From assembly GCA_029204225.1 (NCBI GenBank), contig CM055094.1, positions 19,338,702 to 19,402,701 on the forward strand: a DNA stretch of 64,000 bases, read 5' to 3'. Below the pieces are notes generated by a model. That model was not told the DNA's origin. It ran no database searches and saw nothing but the letters and a program-made list of their open reading frames with translations. The DNA comes from Diphasiastrum complanatum. Lineage: Eukaryota > Streptophyta > Lycopodiopsida > Lycopodiales > Lycopodiaceae. Shown in pieces: positions 10,715-20,926 of the stretch (position 1 is its first letter; each line of letters begins with the position of its first letter). A program made the position numbers and the translations under genes.

Positions 10715-11316
10715 TCCAATGATTTTAAATGGGTTTCGAAAAATACAGGTTAATATGAATGGAGTACTGTAGACCGCAAGAATACCTTATGCATTTGGAA
10801 TTTCTATTTGATAGACAATTGCATTATCAGACTTGGGGATCATACTTGGCGATAGGTTGGGGGAATACCAATGGGTTTTTCATATTCACCAATGTCTTGT
10901 AATTGGTACCGTTCTTTTTTTAAATTGCAGTTTATTAAAAGGCTTGCAAGATTAGGGAAAATTAAATTTATAAAAAATATTCGTTCAGGTACATTGACGA
11001 TATATGCTTTATCAATAATCATACGGTTGGACATTTCCCAGACAAGACTCAACCAAGAACACCTGACAATCCTTTTTGGATCTATCCCCTGGAATACCTT
11101 GAGATAGACGGAAACGACAACACATGTAATTTGGTGAACTTTCCGAATATTACAATTACCTTTAACCCAATTACCGGTTGTACACATCTGTCCAAATATG
11201 ATAAAAGGGGAGACCTTCCTTTTCTCTTTTTGCAATATATACACCTTGCCTCATATAGACCCGTGTTTAACTCATATAATAGATGTGTGGTAACTTGGGG
11301 TAGCTTGATATGTATC
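10715..11316 (+). pseudogene. Penelope-like reverse transcriptase fragment, decayed
   Basis: Homologous to the better copy at 42890-43550. Pieces of reverse transcriptase are readable in several frames: LGDHTWR, then after a stop IPMGFSYSPMSCNWY, then FIKRLARLGKIKF, a damaged catalytic region (YALSIIIRLD where the other copy has FRYIDDICFINN), then TITFNPITGCTHLSKYDKR and LPFLFLQYIH. The last part, a K(Y/P)-type strand followed by a YRPVFNSYN-like stretch, fits the C-terminal side of PLE reverse transcriptases. It starts abruptly at the tandem-repeat breakpoint, so the 5' part was lost. Confidence 0.7.
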
Positions 11317-11795
11317 TAGGCAACTAATAAAACAACAACACACCTCTGGATGGCTTCACAAGCTTCTCTAACTCATTCTTATGATACTATCATTATGTCT
11401 AACTTTCCAGATACTAGATGCAAGAGTATTTGACAGATTCCTAATTCTTTACTCTCCAAGTGTTGTTTGTAGCTCATCGTAGATGCTTTGAGAATAATAT
11501 TACTAGTTATATTAATTGGGGGGGGGGGGGGGGATTTTGGATTTTTTGCTCTTGAATAGGGATTTTGGAAGTTCCTTTATTGCATTCAGGTTTGCCATTA
11601 CTTTTTCCCTATTCACTTTTTTGGGTTAAGGCAATTGAAAGCCTTAAAAAAAAAAGCAATTTTTGTTGAGTACTTTGTAGACCTAGCAACCGTATCCTTT
11701 TAGAGGTGTATGCTATTTTTTTCCATTTGAAAATGGCTTCTAATAATCACTTAAGGGTCACTTGATTGTGAATTGGCACACTGGCAATTCATAGT
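11317..11795. other. Repeat flank with poly-G tract
   Basis: No gene. It contains the GTAACTTGGGGTAGCTTGAT segment and a 16-G tract at 11518-11533 directly after AGTTATATTAATT. The inverted arm has the matching 16-C tract at 42643-42658. Confidence 0.6.
11518..11533. repeat. Poly-G tract (16 G)
   Basis: Homopolymer at a boundary shared with 22784, 42643 and 54404, always beside the TTAATATAAC / CTCAAAGCATCTA segment. Confidence 0.9.
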
Positions 11796-12800
11796 ATGGA
11801 TTGTCAGCCGATTACCAAAAGGAGTGCAAATGGAATGTCCTCCATATTGAAAGATGCTATCCGACTTGTTAAAGCCTACGATAGCACCGTGATTGCCTCA
11901 CAGAAGAGTATGCACAGCCAATCAGCCCAAAAGCCTAAGAATGAAAAGCCAAAAAATAATAAGATAAAAAATCTATTTTTTGATGAATTAGAAGCTACTG
12001 CTTGCCAACAAACTTGGGCATCATGCCAAACAGAGATCCGAGAGGGAAAATAAATCATCAAGTTTCATGGCGATGGATTTACCGACAGGTAAATTGAATG
12101 TTGATTTGTTAAATGGTTGTGAATATACTTCTAACTTCAGTACACTTTCATTCAAGTCTAATCAATGGTTTCAAGTTAAAGGCAATATTCTAGGGAAAGA
12201 CATAAGTATAATGGTTGATTTTGGAGGTACTCACAACTTTTTGAATGTGCGGCCTGTATAGAAGCTTCGAGTGCCCACCATGGCCAATGATCAACATTAT
12301 CTGGTCCTCTAGCCTCAGGGTCAGACACAGAAGTTTGGGATGTGAAAGTCCCTACTTTGGAGGTTCGGATGCAAGATCATGTTGAGCGGCTCGACTTCCA
12401 TGTTATGAATCTTGATAGAACTTATGTAATCCTAGGATATGAATGGTTTTTTGATAAATCAGATTCGTTGAAAATAGATTTTTAAAACCATACTATTGTA
12501 TTTAAAGATAAGTTTGACCAGATAGTCTCTATTTATGGGGAGACTAATGTACTCCCATCACCGATGGTTTCCTTTGCGGAAGTTATGGAAAAACTACATA
12601 ATTCTAAGTATGAGCTTTTTTATCTTGTTTTGAAATCTCGTATGCATTGTGATGTGAATGTGTTAACATGCTTTAACACCAAAAATTAGCATCAAGAACA
12701 GCTTTTAATGCAAGATTTAAAACAAGAGTTCAATGATGTTTTTCCTAAATAGCTAAGATTTTTTGAGGTACATACTTCTAATTATATTGCAGTCCGTTGT
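11796..12800 (+). pseudogene. Ty3-gypsy gag-protease remnant
   Basis: The first frame (MDCQPITKRSANGMSS to WASCQTEIREGK) resembles the linker between gag and protease. After a frame change, the protease reads ISIMVDFGGTHNFLNVRPV. Plant gypsy proteases normally have a DSGATHNF-type active site, so the catalytic Ser is replaced by Phe and Ala by Gly. The later part (MQDHVERLDFHVMNLDRTYV, then GYEWFFDKSDSL) is the typical C-terminal half of the gypsy retropepsin domain, followed by VFKDKFDQ and the DVFPK linker. Several stops and the active-site change show it is dead. Inverted partner at 41350-42410. Confidence 0.8.
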
Positions 12801-13640
12801 TAGAACATAATCAAATTTTTCTGAAATGAAATCTTTGAAATGTTTTAGGAAAGAACAAGAACATAAAGATAGATTTTCAATTTCAAAATTGCAGAAAACA
12901 TCAAACAGAAAGTACCATTCACTTTTGATGTTAGGTAAGTATGACCAAGCAAACACAATATTATGGAAGGACTTGTGTATATAAGGCCAAAGATCTGTAA
13001 TAAAATACAAGTGTAAAAGTGTCTTACATGAACGGTCTCAAACATTCTATTATAGTAGCGTAAATGCAAAAATATCTTTGTCTTGTCCTTGCGCGTGCTG
13101 AGCTGTAGTCGATCCACCGTATTCCTAGTGAGAGTTCTTCTATGCAGATCCTCGTCATCCTGCAAGCTAGTTAATACCTGTAAAAGTTCAGTCTTTTAGC
13201 CAGTAAGTCTTCTTTTGCACCACTGCCTTGTCCATCCTTTCCTTTATATCATGTATACTTCTTTCTTTTTCCCATATTTTGTCCAGAAACCACCAAACTA
13301 GGGTTGTTTAGGTTGAAAGAACCAGGCCTTTCATTTGAGTTTTGGAAGAATTTATCTTGGACAATGATAAAACGTGGTCTTTTGAGGAGGCGTTGAATCT
13401 CTCTGATGTTTTCATCATCTCCTAAGTTGGCAAGGAGTTTAGCAGAAGGGTTTGCAGCAAATCAATCATGTGCTGGCGTAAAAAGAGAAAAGTATGTGTG
13501 ACTTGACAACATCTCTGGCGAGCTTGTGTAGCCAAAGAAAAAAGCCATTCATCTAATTTTGGAAGGATGGACCAAGGAAGAATTTACTAAGATTGTTCAT
13601 CATGAAACACGATGATCCCAAAAAAAGGAAATGACATGGA
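12801..13640 (+). pseudogene. Gypsy-linked tail with degraded 63-aa exon
   Basis: Continues the gypsy block. The 63-aa frame near 13310-13500 is damaged (MIKRGLLRRR, then a stop, then ISLMFSSSPKLARSL). The predicted intron donor is CCA|GTAAGTC. Flanking sequence matches 6180-6990. Confidence 0.5.
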
Positions 13641-14059
13641 GACCCATTTTTTTTTAATTTTATACAAAAAAATACCCATATTTAAAATGCTTCAAATAAA
13701 GATATTGTAATGCTAAAAAAAATGTTGTATTTTGCAAGAAAATTAATCAACCTACTAAAATTTTGTTAATAGATTTTTATTAATAATTGCACATTAGTTT
13801 ACATGAAATAATAGTACTATTCAAAATAAAATCATTGGACACAACCATTAGAATAACTAAAAAAAAAAATTTGCTTATTAAAACAAAAGTTCTTTAATTT
13901 TATTTTAAAAATTTTAGAAGTGTTTTGAATTACAATTCTTGTATCAAGAAAAATATTTTTTAAATTATGACCTAAGCTGAACCAAAAGGAATCATATGCA
14001 CATAAATATGCCTCTTCAAATCATTCCTACAAGAACAGTTGAATCATCATGCAATAATC
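13641..14059. other. AT-rich stretch and junction
   Basis: AT-rich as at 6866. It breaks near 13975 and joins about 70 bases of copia leader (AACCAAAAGGAATCATATGC) before block M. No gene. Confidence 0.5.
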
Positions 14060-14495
14060 ATCGTTTCCACATCCTATTAGAGCAACATTGCTCCAAAGTT
14101 TTCCACAAATTTCTAGTCTCCATACACTGCCGAGCAATACTCTACATACACTGCTCAGAGAGCCTAGCCCCCATGCTCTGCAATCACTGTGGACCGAGTC
14201 GAACGTCCATACTCTGCATTCACTGTGGACTGAGCTGAGCGTCCATATTCTGCATACAAAGTTGACTGAGCCGAGTCCATCCAAAGACGACCGATACGAA
14301 GCCCTCCACAGTCGACCGAGCCGAGACTCCACTTGACTGTTACCAGAGCCGAACCTTCAATAGAGTCATCAGCCGAGTCCAGAACCTGTCTGCAACAACA
14401 TCTTCCAGTTCTGATGACCCAACTCAAGACATAATTGACATCACCATGGAAAGCCTCGATATCTCTGAGATGAACACTTGGTACCAGTAGGCACA
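14060..14495 (+). repeat. Block M
   Basis: Minisatellite block with three clear 36-bp units. It precedes U1 as at 2111 and keeps the EMNTWYQ-type downstream frame that ends at the shared CACACTAG. Confidence 0.6.
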
Positions 14496-14603
14496 CTAGT
14501 TCCTGAGCCACATAGAATTCCAACTTCCTCTTTTGATCAGTGGCTAGCAGAGCCCGTTTCGATTGCATATTGCTTATAACCACACCGACAGATTTTCTAG
14601 TTC

Positions 14604-15559
14604 ATGTTACATCCTAACCAAAATTTTGTTTATATTATCCCTATTTCTAGAGCTGACCTGAATACATTTGGCTTCCCTAGGGGAGCAAACACTGTCAATA
14701 GGACCCTCAAAAAGATTGAATCCACAACATACTTCAAATACATAGATCCCTCAGTGGACAAATGGAAAAACAAAGATGGTTACCTTATTGAGGTCATAAA
14801 TGATAAGCCCTTAGCTGCTCCGTGCGCCTATCTAACGAAATATACATAGTGCTATAGGTCCAAGATCACGTGTATCCCCATGAAACTATTCCACATGATG
14901 GCTGATTCTAAACTACATGATCAGAACCTTTATGACTCTGCCTACTTTGCTTCCAACTGCCTCCATGACTATATCAAGAACAAGCAAACCTCCAATTATT
15001 GGGCTATCTTCTGGTAGATGTCACTTTGTAGCAGTTGAGCCACTGACCTCGATTTTGAGACCACTTGATGCTAGCAGATAAAAGCTTGGGAGACTCCCTC
15101 AGAACCAGCCAAGAATACCAACTCTACTTCCAAGCCTATTGCAACAGATTCCACGCAAGCGACTTCTCAAAAGAGAAAGAGTTCTTTCTCTCCACAAGGG
15201 CCAACTGTAAAGCACCAAACGGTCGACCTAGTGAAGCTTACATCGAGAAAGACACCCACGTACTCTATGTCACAGACGAAGGATCGATACAAGCGAAGCG
15301 TCATGCTTCATCAGATGAAACAGACTCAAATGATGTGGAGTTTACATTCAAGGAGTTCCATGGCCCAAAAGGGCTGTCTAAGAAATGCCATGTAAGAGAG
15401 AGAAAATTGTCGAATTTTAAAACTCCGACCGAGTTTTTGGTCTGCCCGCACAACTCCGATGACTTGACCTCACTAGTAACGTATGTAGTTAACTGGAAGT
15501 TGGGTAGCCGCAACGCGTGGGGTCCATACTTCAAGATTCTATTTTCTACCATTAACTAA
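14604..15559 (+). pseudogene. Unknown family U1, longest copy
   Basis: The most complete U1 copy, about 318 codons with breaks. Frame 1 runs from an ATG to APCAYLTKYT, where a CAG codon seen in other copies has become TAG. The frame continues as IPMKLFHMMADSK and ends at a one-base deletion near 14993; CAG to TAG also occurs at VTL(Q)QLS. From 15065 it is open to the end: ADKSLGDSLRTSQEYQLYF, FHASDFSKEKEF, GRPSEAYIEKDTHVLYVTD, then a Ser/Asp-rich stretch (RHASSDETDSND) and WGPYFKILFSTIN. I recognise no family; a structural or gag-like element protein is possible. Confidence 0.6.
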
Positions 15560-15679
15560 CATGACTTCTCATGTAAATGTAAATCGTATTGCACATCAAA
15601 GTTTTCTTTCCATCTACTAAAGTATTCACATCAAAGGAAAACAGTCTTATCGATCTGCAAATCATGGCAAGAAACTTTG

Positions 15680-15945
15680 AATATTTTGGATCACAATGAG
15701 CGCCAATGTGAATCTAAATTTTTGAAACTCAGAAAATACGGAAGTGTGTTGGATCAAATGAAGCGGCAAGGTTATCTCAAACTTTTGCAATTCAAAAATT
15801 TGCAATTTCAACACACATCTATTGAAAAAATATTTTGCTTATTTTGCTCATAACTGCAAAGCTTTGATTTTCCATATAAAGCAAGAAACATGGAGTGTGA
15901 TGGATCAAAAAGAGTGCCAAGGTCATTTCCAACTTTTCCAATTAT
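15680..15945. repeat. Three diverged 40-bp repeats
   Basis: Repeats starting near 15687, 15747 and 15897 share GAAAC(A/T)..GGATCAAA, GGCAAGGT and an AACTTTT end. They lie between U1 and U2. The inverted counterparts at about 45200-45430 and 58160-58400 keep all three. Confidence 0.6.
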
Positions 15946-16033
15946 TTTTTTTTTATAATTAAGATGAGTTTTAATAGCTTACAAGATATATAACAAGTGG
16001 GTTTTCTACTAGATTAATCTATCGATTATTAAG

Positions 16034-16342
16034 ATGTCTAAATATCATCTCCATATTGATCTTCCCACAGAATATGCTCCACTGTCGAGAAAAAATCTGA
16101 AAGGTTCCACCTTACCAGCTCACCAAAGGACGAAAGACAGGAAATATTGTGATCTATGGGTTGATGGAAGTTTGTATCCAATCGATCCAAGCTCAATGCA
16201 ACATCCAAATTTTAGATCGGTCACACAACTCATACTGTTTTTGTGTGAAGGACACGATAGTCTATTGGGTTATTGTGAAAGATTGAAAAGTTATGGCATA
16301 AGTTATTCAATGAAAAAATCCACTATTTGGAAAATATGTTGA
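16034..16342 (+). pseudogene. Unknown family U2, part a
   Basis: An ATG-started frame of 102 codons: MSKYHLHIDLPTEYAPLSRK, then CDLWVDGSLYPIDPSSM, then FLCEGHDSLLGYCERLKSYG. It ends at a TGA, after which an adjacent frame (NGLLTDYREKENFF) looks like its continuation. It is absent from the inverted arm at 38-39 kb because of a deletion; remnants lie near 45010-45090 and 57980-58060. No family recognised. Confidence 0.4.
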
Positions 16343-16382
16343 ATGGTTTGCTTACTGACTACCGAGAAAAAGAAAATTTTTT

Positions 16383-16565
16383 TTGCAAACAAAAGAAGAA
16401 AATAAAATCTTGAAGATAGATAATTATCGTTTGCAAGATATTATATTAAACCTCAACCAAGAAACTGACAATATGAAACTAATTGTACAAACATTGTGTA
16501 CCTCATATTGTCAAATAAATGTAGAAGTAAACACATTTCGGAAGAAAATACTGAACAATAAGTGA
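16383..16565 (+). pseudogene. U2 part b, predicted coiled coil
   Basis: Open for 60 codons, KEENKILKIDNYRLQDIILN onward, with hydrophobic residues at 3/4 spacing and many charged residues, so a coiled coil is likely. It follows part a closely and probably belongs to the same broken protein. Function unknown. Confidence 0.35.
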
Positions 16566-16789
16566 AAAAGAGTTATTTTAAAAAGTAGTGACGAGCTCTC
16601 AACAAGTGGGGGTCAACGGAAAAAAGGAATATATGCTTTCAAGTAGGATCAATGGTTGTGAATTGTTTTTTTCTAAATCTTATTTTTATTTTGCGGAGCA
16701 GCTTTAGTCACCAATGAAAATCCGAAAGACAAGGACATGATTGGAAAGTCTTTGAGTGCATACTTACAGCCAAGTCAACGACGAGTCTA

Positions 16790-17290
16790 CTTGGAAATCA
16801 ACGATATTCTCGAATCGTGCCCAAGATTGCAGAGGCCCTTATGGGCGAAGTCGGCAAGATCATTGACCGAAAATTGATACAAGGAGCATGTGATTATTCT
16901 GGTATTAGCAGGGATGCATATGACACAATGTTTAAAATTATCAAAGAGGCATTTGGACAAGTACATATAAAACAATTTCCTATTCCCCGGCCCTTTCAAA
17001 TCAAATTAGAGGGATGTGTTAAACAGGGGTTTGCAAAACATCATTGGTATTCCTTACCATATCAATGAAATTTATAACTCAAAACATGGCACTTTGTCAT
17101 ATGATTCTACCAACAATATGTTTGTAGATCTGAATCATTTATAGAGATTTATTGTAATGTTTTATGGAATCACAAACGAAATTGAAAGGGTTAGTGTTAC
17201 ACTTATGAATGGAACATTAAGCAATACGATAAACTCGGAGAGTCTTAATTTCAGTGTGCAGTCCGAAAATAATATTTGGTGGTTGGCAGC
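16790..17290 (+). pseudogene. U2 part c, frameshifted
   Basis: First frame: PKIAEALMGEVGKIIDRKLI, then DYSGISRDAYDTMFKIIKEA, then HIKQFPIPRPF, up to KQGFAKHH. The reading then appears to move to another frame (GIPYHINEIYNSKHGTLSYD, then a stop, then RFIVMFYGITNEIERVSVTL) ending near NNIWWLAAFQ. Amino acid composition is protein-like in both parts. No family recognised. Confidence 0.4.
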
Positions 17291-17379
17291 TTTCCAGGTT
17301 TAAATCTATTCTATTGAGTACTAGCAACTAATTCATCTCGAGAATTAATGGTTTTGTGTTTTAAGCTAATATTGTTTTG

Positions 17380-17629
17380 TTATTATAGGTCTGAGTTCAA
17401 TTCTCTTCAAATAGTTCATGATTTTGTGTTTCAAACAGGTTTTAAAGAAGATCATGAAATTCTATTTTGGATTTTTAGTAAAACAGAATATCCAGAGATA
17501 ATTAAGAATCATATGAGCGACACACCACTCAATGTTCCTAGAATAGGTGATTTTAAGGTGGAATGGTATTTGGTTCACACACCAAGAGCTACAGGGAGTG
17601 AAAATCCAAAACTTACAGAAATGTTTTAA
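17380..17629 (+). pseudogene. U2 part d, C-terminal exon
   Basis: Reads FQTGFKEDHEILFWIFSKTE, then NVPRIGDFKVEWYLVHTPRA, and ends TEMF. A TTATTATAG or TTTCAAACAG acceptor upstream suggests an intron of roughly 100-130 bases between parts c and d, but I could not make both exon ends agree in frame. This piece is repeated, inverted, at 38872, 44780 and 57740, each time beside a G-box array. Confidence 0.45.
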
Positions 17630-17724
17630 CTGATCAAACAACATTTATTTAGCTAAAACCAATAAAACCCAAGCCGTACACTCGTCGATCCAACAACGGA
17701 TCAGATCTATTGCGCGTAATACAA

Positions 17725-18105
17725 CCGTCCACACGTGTGAGACCACACGTGCTACAATACACGTCAATTTGCCATTCGGCCGCATGCCCAAACGTGCGAG
17801 CTAACACGTGCCAGAACACACGTCACCAAACCATTCGACCACATGGCGACATGTGCAAGTTTCACACGTGCGGATACAGAAGTGTGGTCCCACACGTCAG
17901 TTACTGATTGGGCCACGTGACCACACGTGCGAGCCGATACGTGTAAGAACACATGTCGCTGATCCATTCGGCCACATGTCCCCACATGGGATCCCACACG
18001 TGTTGATCCAGAGGTGCAGTTTCACACATGCGTATACAAATGTGTGGTTCCACATGTCAGCTATTGATTGGGCCACATGTCGATGGGATTCACACGTGCC
18101 AACTT
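17725..18105 (+). promoter_or_regulatory. G-box (CACGTG) array, promoter of H3-like gene
   Basis: Eight exact CACGTG hexamers in under 400 bases, plus many one-mismatch forms (CACATG, AACGTG). They lie in a larger imperfect repeat of about 160 bases (TTCACACGTGCGGATAC at 17861 and TTCACACATGCGTATAC at 18021). CACGTG is the plant G-box bound by bZIP and bHLH factors (established knowledge). The array ends at a TATA box. Inverted copies lie at 38400, 44290 and 57250. Confidence 0.7.
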
Positions 18106-18112
18106 TTTTCTC

Positions 18113-18120
18113 CTATATAA
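18113..18120 (+). promoter_or_regulatory. TATA box (CTATATAA)
   Basis: A good plant TATA box at the 3' end of the G-box array, 329 bases before the H3-like ATG. The stretch just downstream, GTCCATTCCCAAGGATTGTA, is kept in all four promoter copies; after it they diverge, close to the expected start of transcription. Confidence 0.65.
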
Positions 18121-18198
18121 GTCCATTCCCAAGGATTGTATAGGTTTTCTCGTAATTTGCTGTCGTGTTTGATTGCTTCCATACGACCTACATTCGTG

Positions 18199-18444
18199 AT
18201 ATCGCCAGCATGCGAGCGACCTCGTCCCCAAGCCTATTCCTTACACCCTCTCATGTCGTAGCGATATCAGCCTGACTTTCCCAGTATCGCCATCATGCAA
18301 GCCCCTGCCTCTCCCCGCCTGTCTCTGCCACTCTCTCGCGTTGTAGTGATATCACCCTTAGAGTTCTCAGTGTCGCCATTACGCGAGATAATTTAGCTCT
18401 CTCTTCTGCTGTATCTCTGTCCTCGCATGGTATAGATATCCGGC
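18199..18444 (+). repeat. Three 86-bp repeats in the 5' leader
   Basis: ATCGCC motifs at 18201, 18286 and 18372 and GATATC motifs at 18263, 18348 and 18435 recur with 85-87 base spacing. The third unit runs into the ATG. The inverted copy (38060-38330) keeps the arrangement. The role is unknown; it would be transcribed as leader RNA. Confidence 0.7.
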
Positions 18445-18448
18445 CTCA

Positions 18449-18907
18449 ATGGCTCGGACGAAGCAAACTGCTAGGCTTACCCATTTTGTTCAACCATCCC
18501 GTCCCCTGACATTTGAACCCATACGTGTGCAAAGACGCGGAAGACCTCGCCGTCCATGGTTGAGGGACATTAGGGCCTTACAGAGGTACACCAAACTTGT
18601 GATCCTGAAAGCAGCCTTGTACCGGGCTGTGAGGGAGGTTACACAAGATATGACCACGCATCTGCCCTATGCAGTGAGGTGGAATATCGCTGCATTGGAG
18701 GCCCTCCATATTGCATACGAGGACTTCCAGACAAAATTGTTTGAGGATTCGATGCAGTGTTCCATTTATGGCAAGAGGGTGACACTGATGCCCAAGGACA
18801 TGCTTCTTGTCATGAGGTTTCGAAACACCTATGATAGCGGTATGCCACATGGCAAATCATGCAGGCTTGAGGGTTGCCATGTGGCAAGCCATGTAGGCCT
18901 ACCATAA
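18449..18907 (+). CDS. Divergent histone H3, CENH3-like, intronless
   Basis: Residues 1-9 are exactly the H3 tail MARTKQTAR; residues 10-36 are unlike H3, with no K9/S10, K14 or K27 motif. The fold follows: alpha-N (WLRDIRALQRYTKLVI, 37-52), alpha-1 (YRAVREVTQDM, 58-68), loop 1 (TTHLPYAVRW, 69-78), alpha-2 (79-103) and LFEDSMQCSIYGKRVTLMPK (97-116), close to the H3 stretch containing LFED, CAIH and KRVTIMPKD. Loop 1 is four residues longer than in H3 and ends in Arg-Trp, as in plant CENH3. The last 26 residues run into the adjacent satellite. It has an ATG, TATA box and G-box array upstream. Canonical H3 is intronless but plant CENH3 genes have introns, so a retrocopy captured by a repeat is plausible. 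Expression cannot be judged from sequence. Confidence 0.85.
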   Translation: MARTKQTARLTHFVQPSRPLTFEPIRVQRRGRPRRPWLRDIRALQRYTKLVILKAALYRAVREVTQDMTTHLPYAVRWNIAALEALHIAYEDFQTKLFEDSMQCSIYGKRVTLMPKDMLLVMRFRNTYDSGMPHGKSCRLEGCHVASHVGLP

Positions 18908-19588
18908 CCTTGTATGTCAAGCCAACTAGGCCTTGTGCCACGTAGGCTTGAGTGGACCTAGAGATCTATATATATATATATATAGGTGGGCTCAAAAGTT
19001 GCCACTTGGCAAACCACACAGGCCTACCATAGGCTTGCGTGGCAGGCCACATAGGCATGGCATGTTTTTGATGCTTCCTACATAAGCATGTCGCAGGCTA
19101 CCACATAGGCTTGCCATAGGCTTGTGTGGCAAGCAAACCAGGCTCTGCCATGTAGGCTTGAGCAGAGCTAGAGAGAGAGAGCTGGGGCTCCCAAGTTGCC
19201 ATGTGGCAAGCCATGTAGGCATGTGATGAGATAAACCATAGGCTTGCGTGGCAGGCCACATAGGCATGGCATATTTTTGATGCTTCCCACGTAAGCATGT
19301 CGCAGGATACCACATAGGCTTGCCATAGGCTTGTGTGGAAAGCCAACCAAGCTCTGCCATGTAGGCTTGAGTGGAGCTAGAGAGAGAGAGCTGGGCCTCC
19401 CAAGTTGCCATGAGGCAAGTCATGTAGGCCTATCATAGGCTTGCGTGGTAGGTCATATAGGCATGACATAGGCTTGATGCTAGTATGTTCATGCTGGTAT
19501 GTTGCAGTCTGCCATATAGGCTTGACATAGGCTTGTGTGGCAAGCCAACGAAGCTATACCACGTGGGTTTGCCATGTAGGCTTGAGTG

Positions 19589-19598
<10 letters not shown>
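18860..19598. repeat. GGCTTGCC-type degenerate satellite
   Basis: Arrays of short units such as GGCTTGCGTGGCAGGCCACA and GCCATGTGGCAAGCCATGTA, with many inverted TTGCC/GGCAA pairs, so each unit can fold on itself. It directly follows the H3-like frame and supplies its last codons. Copies at 20000, 37150, 43780 and 56402. Confidence 0.75.

Positions 19599-19623
<25 letters not shown>
19599..19623. repeat. (AG)n microsatellite, short allele
   Basis: About 12 AG units. The tandem partner at 20722 has about 76 units, a large expansion within one duplication. Confidence 0.9.
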
Positions 19624-19999
19624 GAGTCACACATGAACTACTTCCCTGTGGTATGGCCTAGCATCAACGTTGAAAAAAATATCTGATGGAGATAAGAAGG
19701 GTCCCAAAAAATATCTGATGGAGATAAGAAGGGTCCTGAAAGCAGCCTTGTACCGAGCTGTGAGGGAGGTTACACAAGATATGACCACGCATCTGCCCTA
19801 TGCAGTGAGGTGGAATATCGCTGCATTGGAGGCCCTCCATATTGCATACGAGGACTTCCATACAAAATTGTTTGAGGATTCGATGCAGTGTTCCATTCAT
19901 GGCAAGAGGGTGACACTGATGCCCAAGGACAAGCGTCTTGTCATGAGGTTTCGAAACACCTATGACAGCGGTATGCCACATGGCAAATCATGCAGTCTT

Positions 20000-20876
<877 letters not shown>

Positions 20877-20926
20877 TGAGTGAGGAGTCACAATGAACTA
20901 CTTCCCTGTGGTATGGCCTAGCATCA

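Larger units (their letters stand above)
8169..10718. repeat. Tandem duplication, unit 2
   Basis: Second copy of the 2.5 kb block at 5457. It ends at the same TGCCTGCAT breakpoint, after which the Penelope-like reverse transcriptase begins. Confidence 0.85.

Noticed and set aside
14027-14332. Minus-strand frames across block M (WRLEICGKIWSNV type)
   Set aside because: Open only because 36-bp units preserve frame. They lack consistent starts and overlap equally open frames on the other strand.
17725-18105. CACGTG array considered as a CRISPR array
   Set aside because: Repeats are short, palindromic, irregularly spaced and imperfect, there are no cas genes, and the DNA is eukaryotic.
18449-18907. 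Histone of giant-virus origin (endogenous viral element)
   Set aside because: The exact MARTKQTAR tail and the plant promoter around it point to capture of a host gene, and no viral core genes are visible. Phylogeny would decide.
19098-19423. Minus-strand frames in the satellite (KPMASLCGILRHAYVGS type)
   Set aside because: Translation of a degenerate satellite; frames overlap on several registers.
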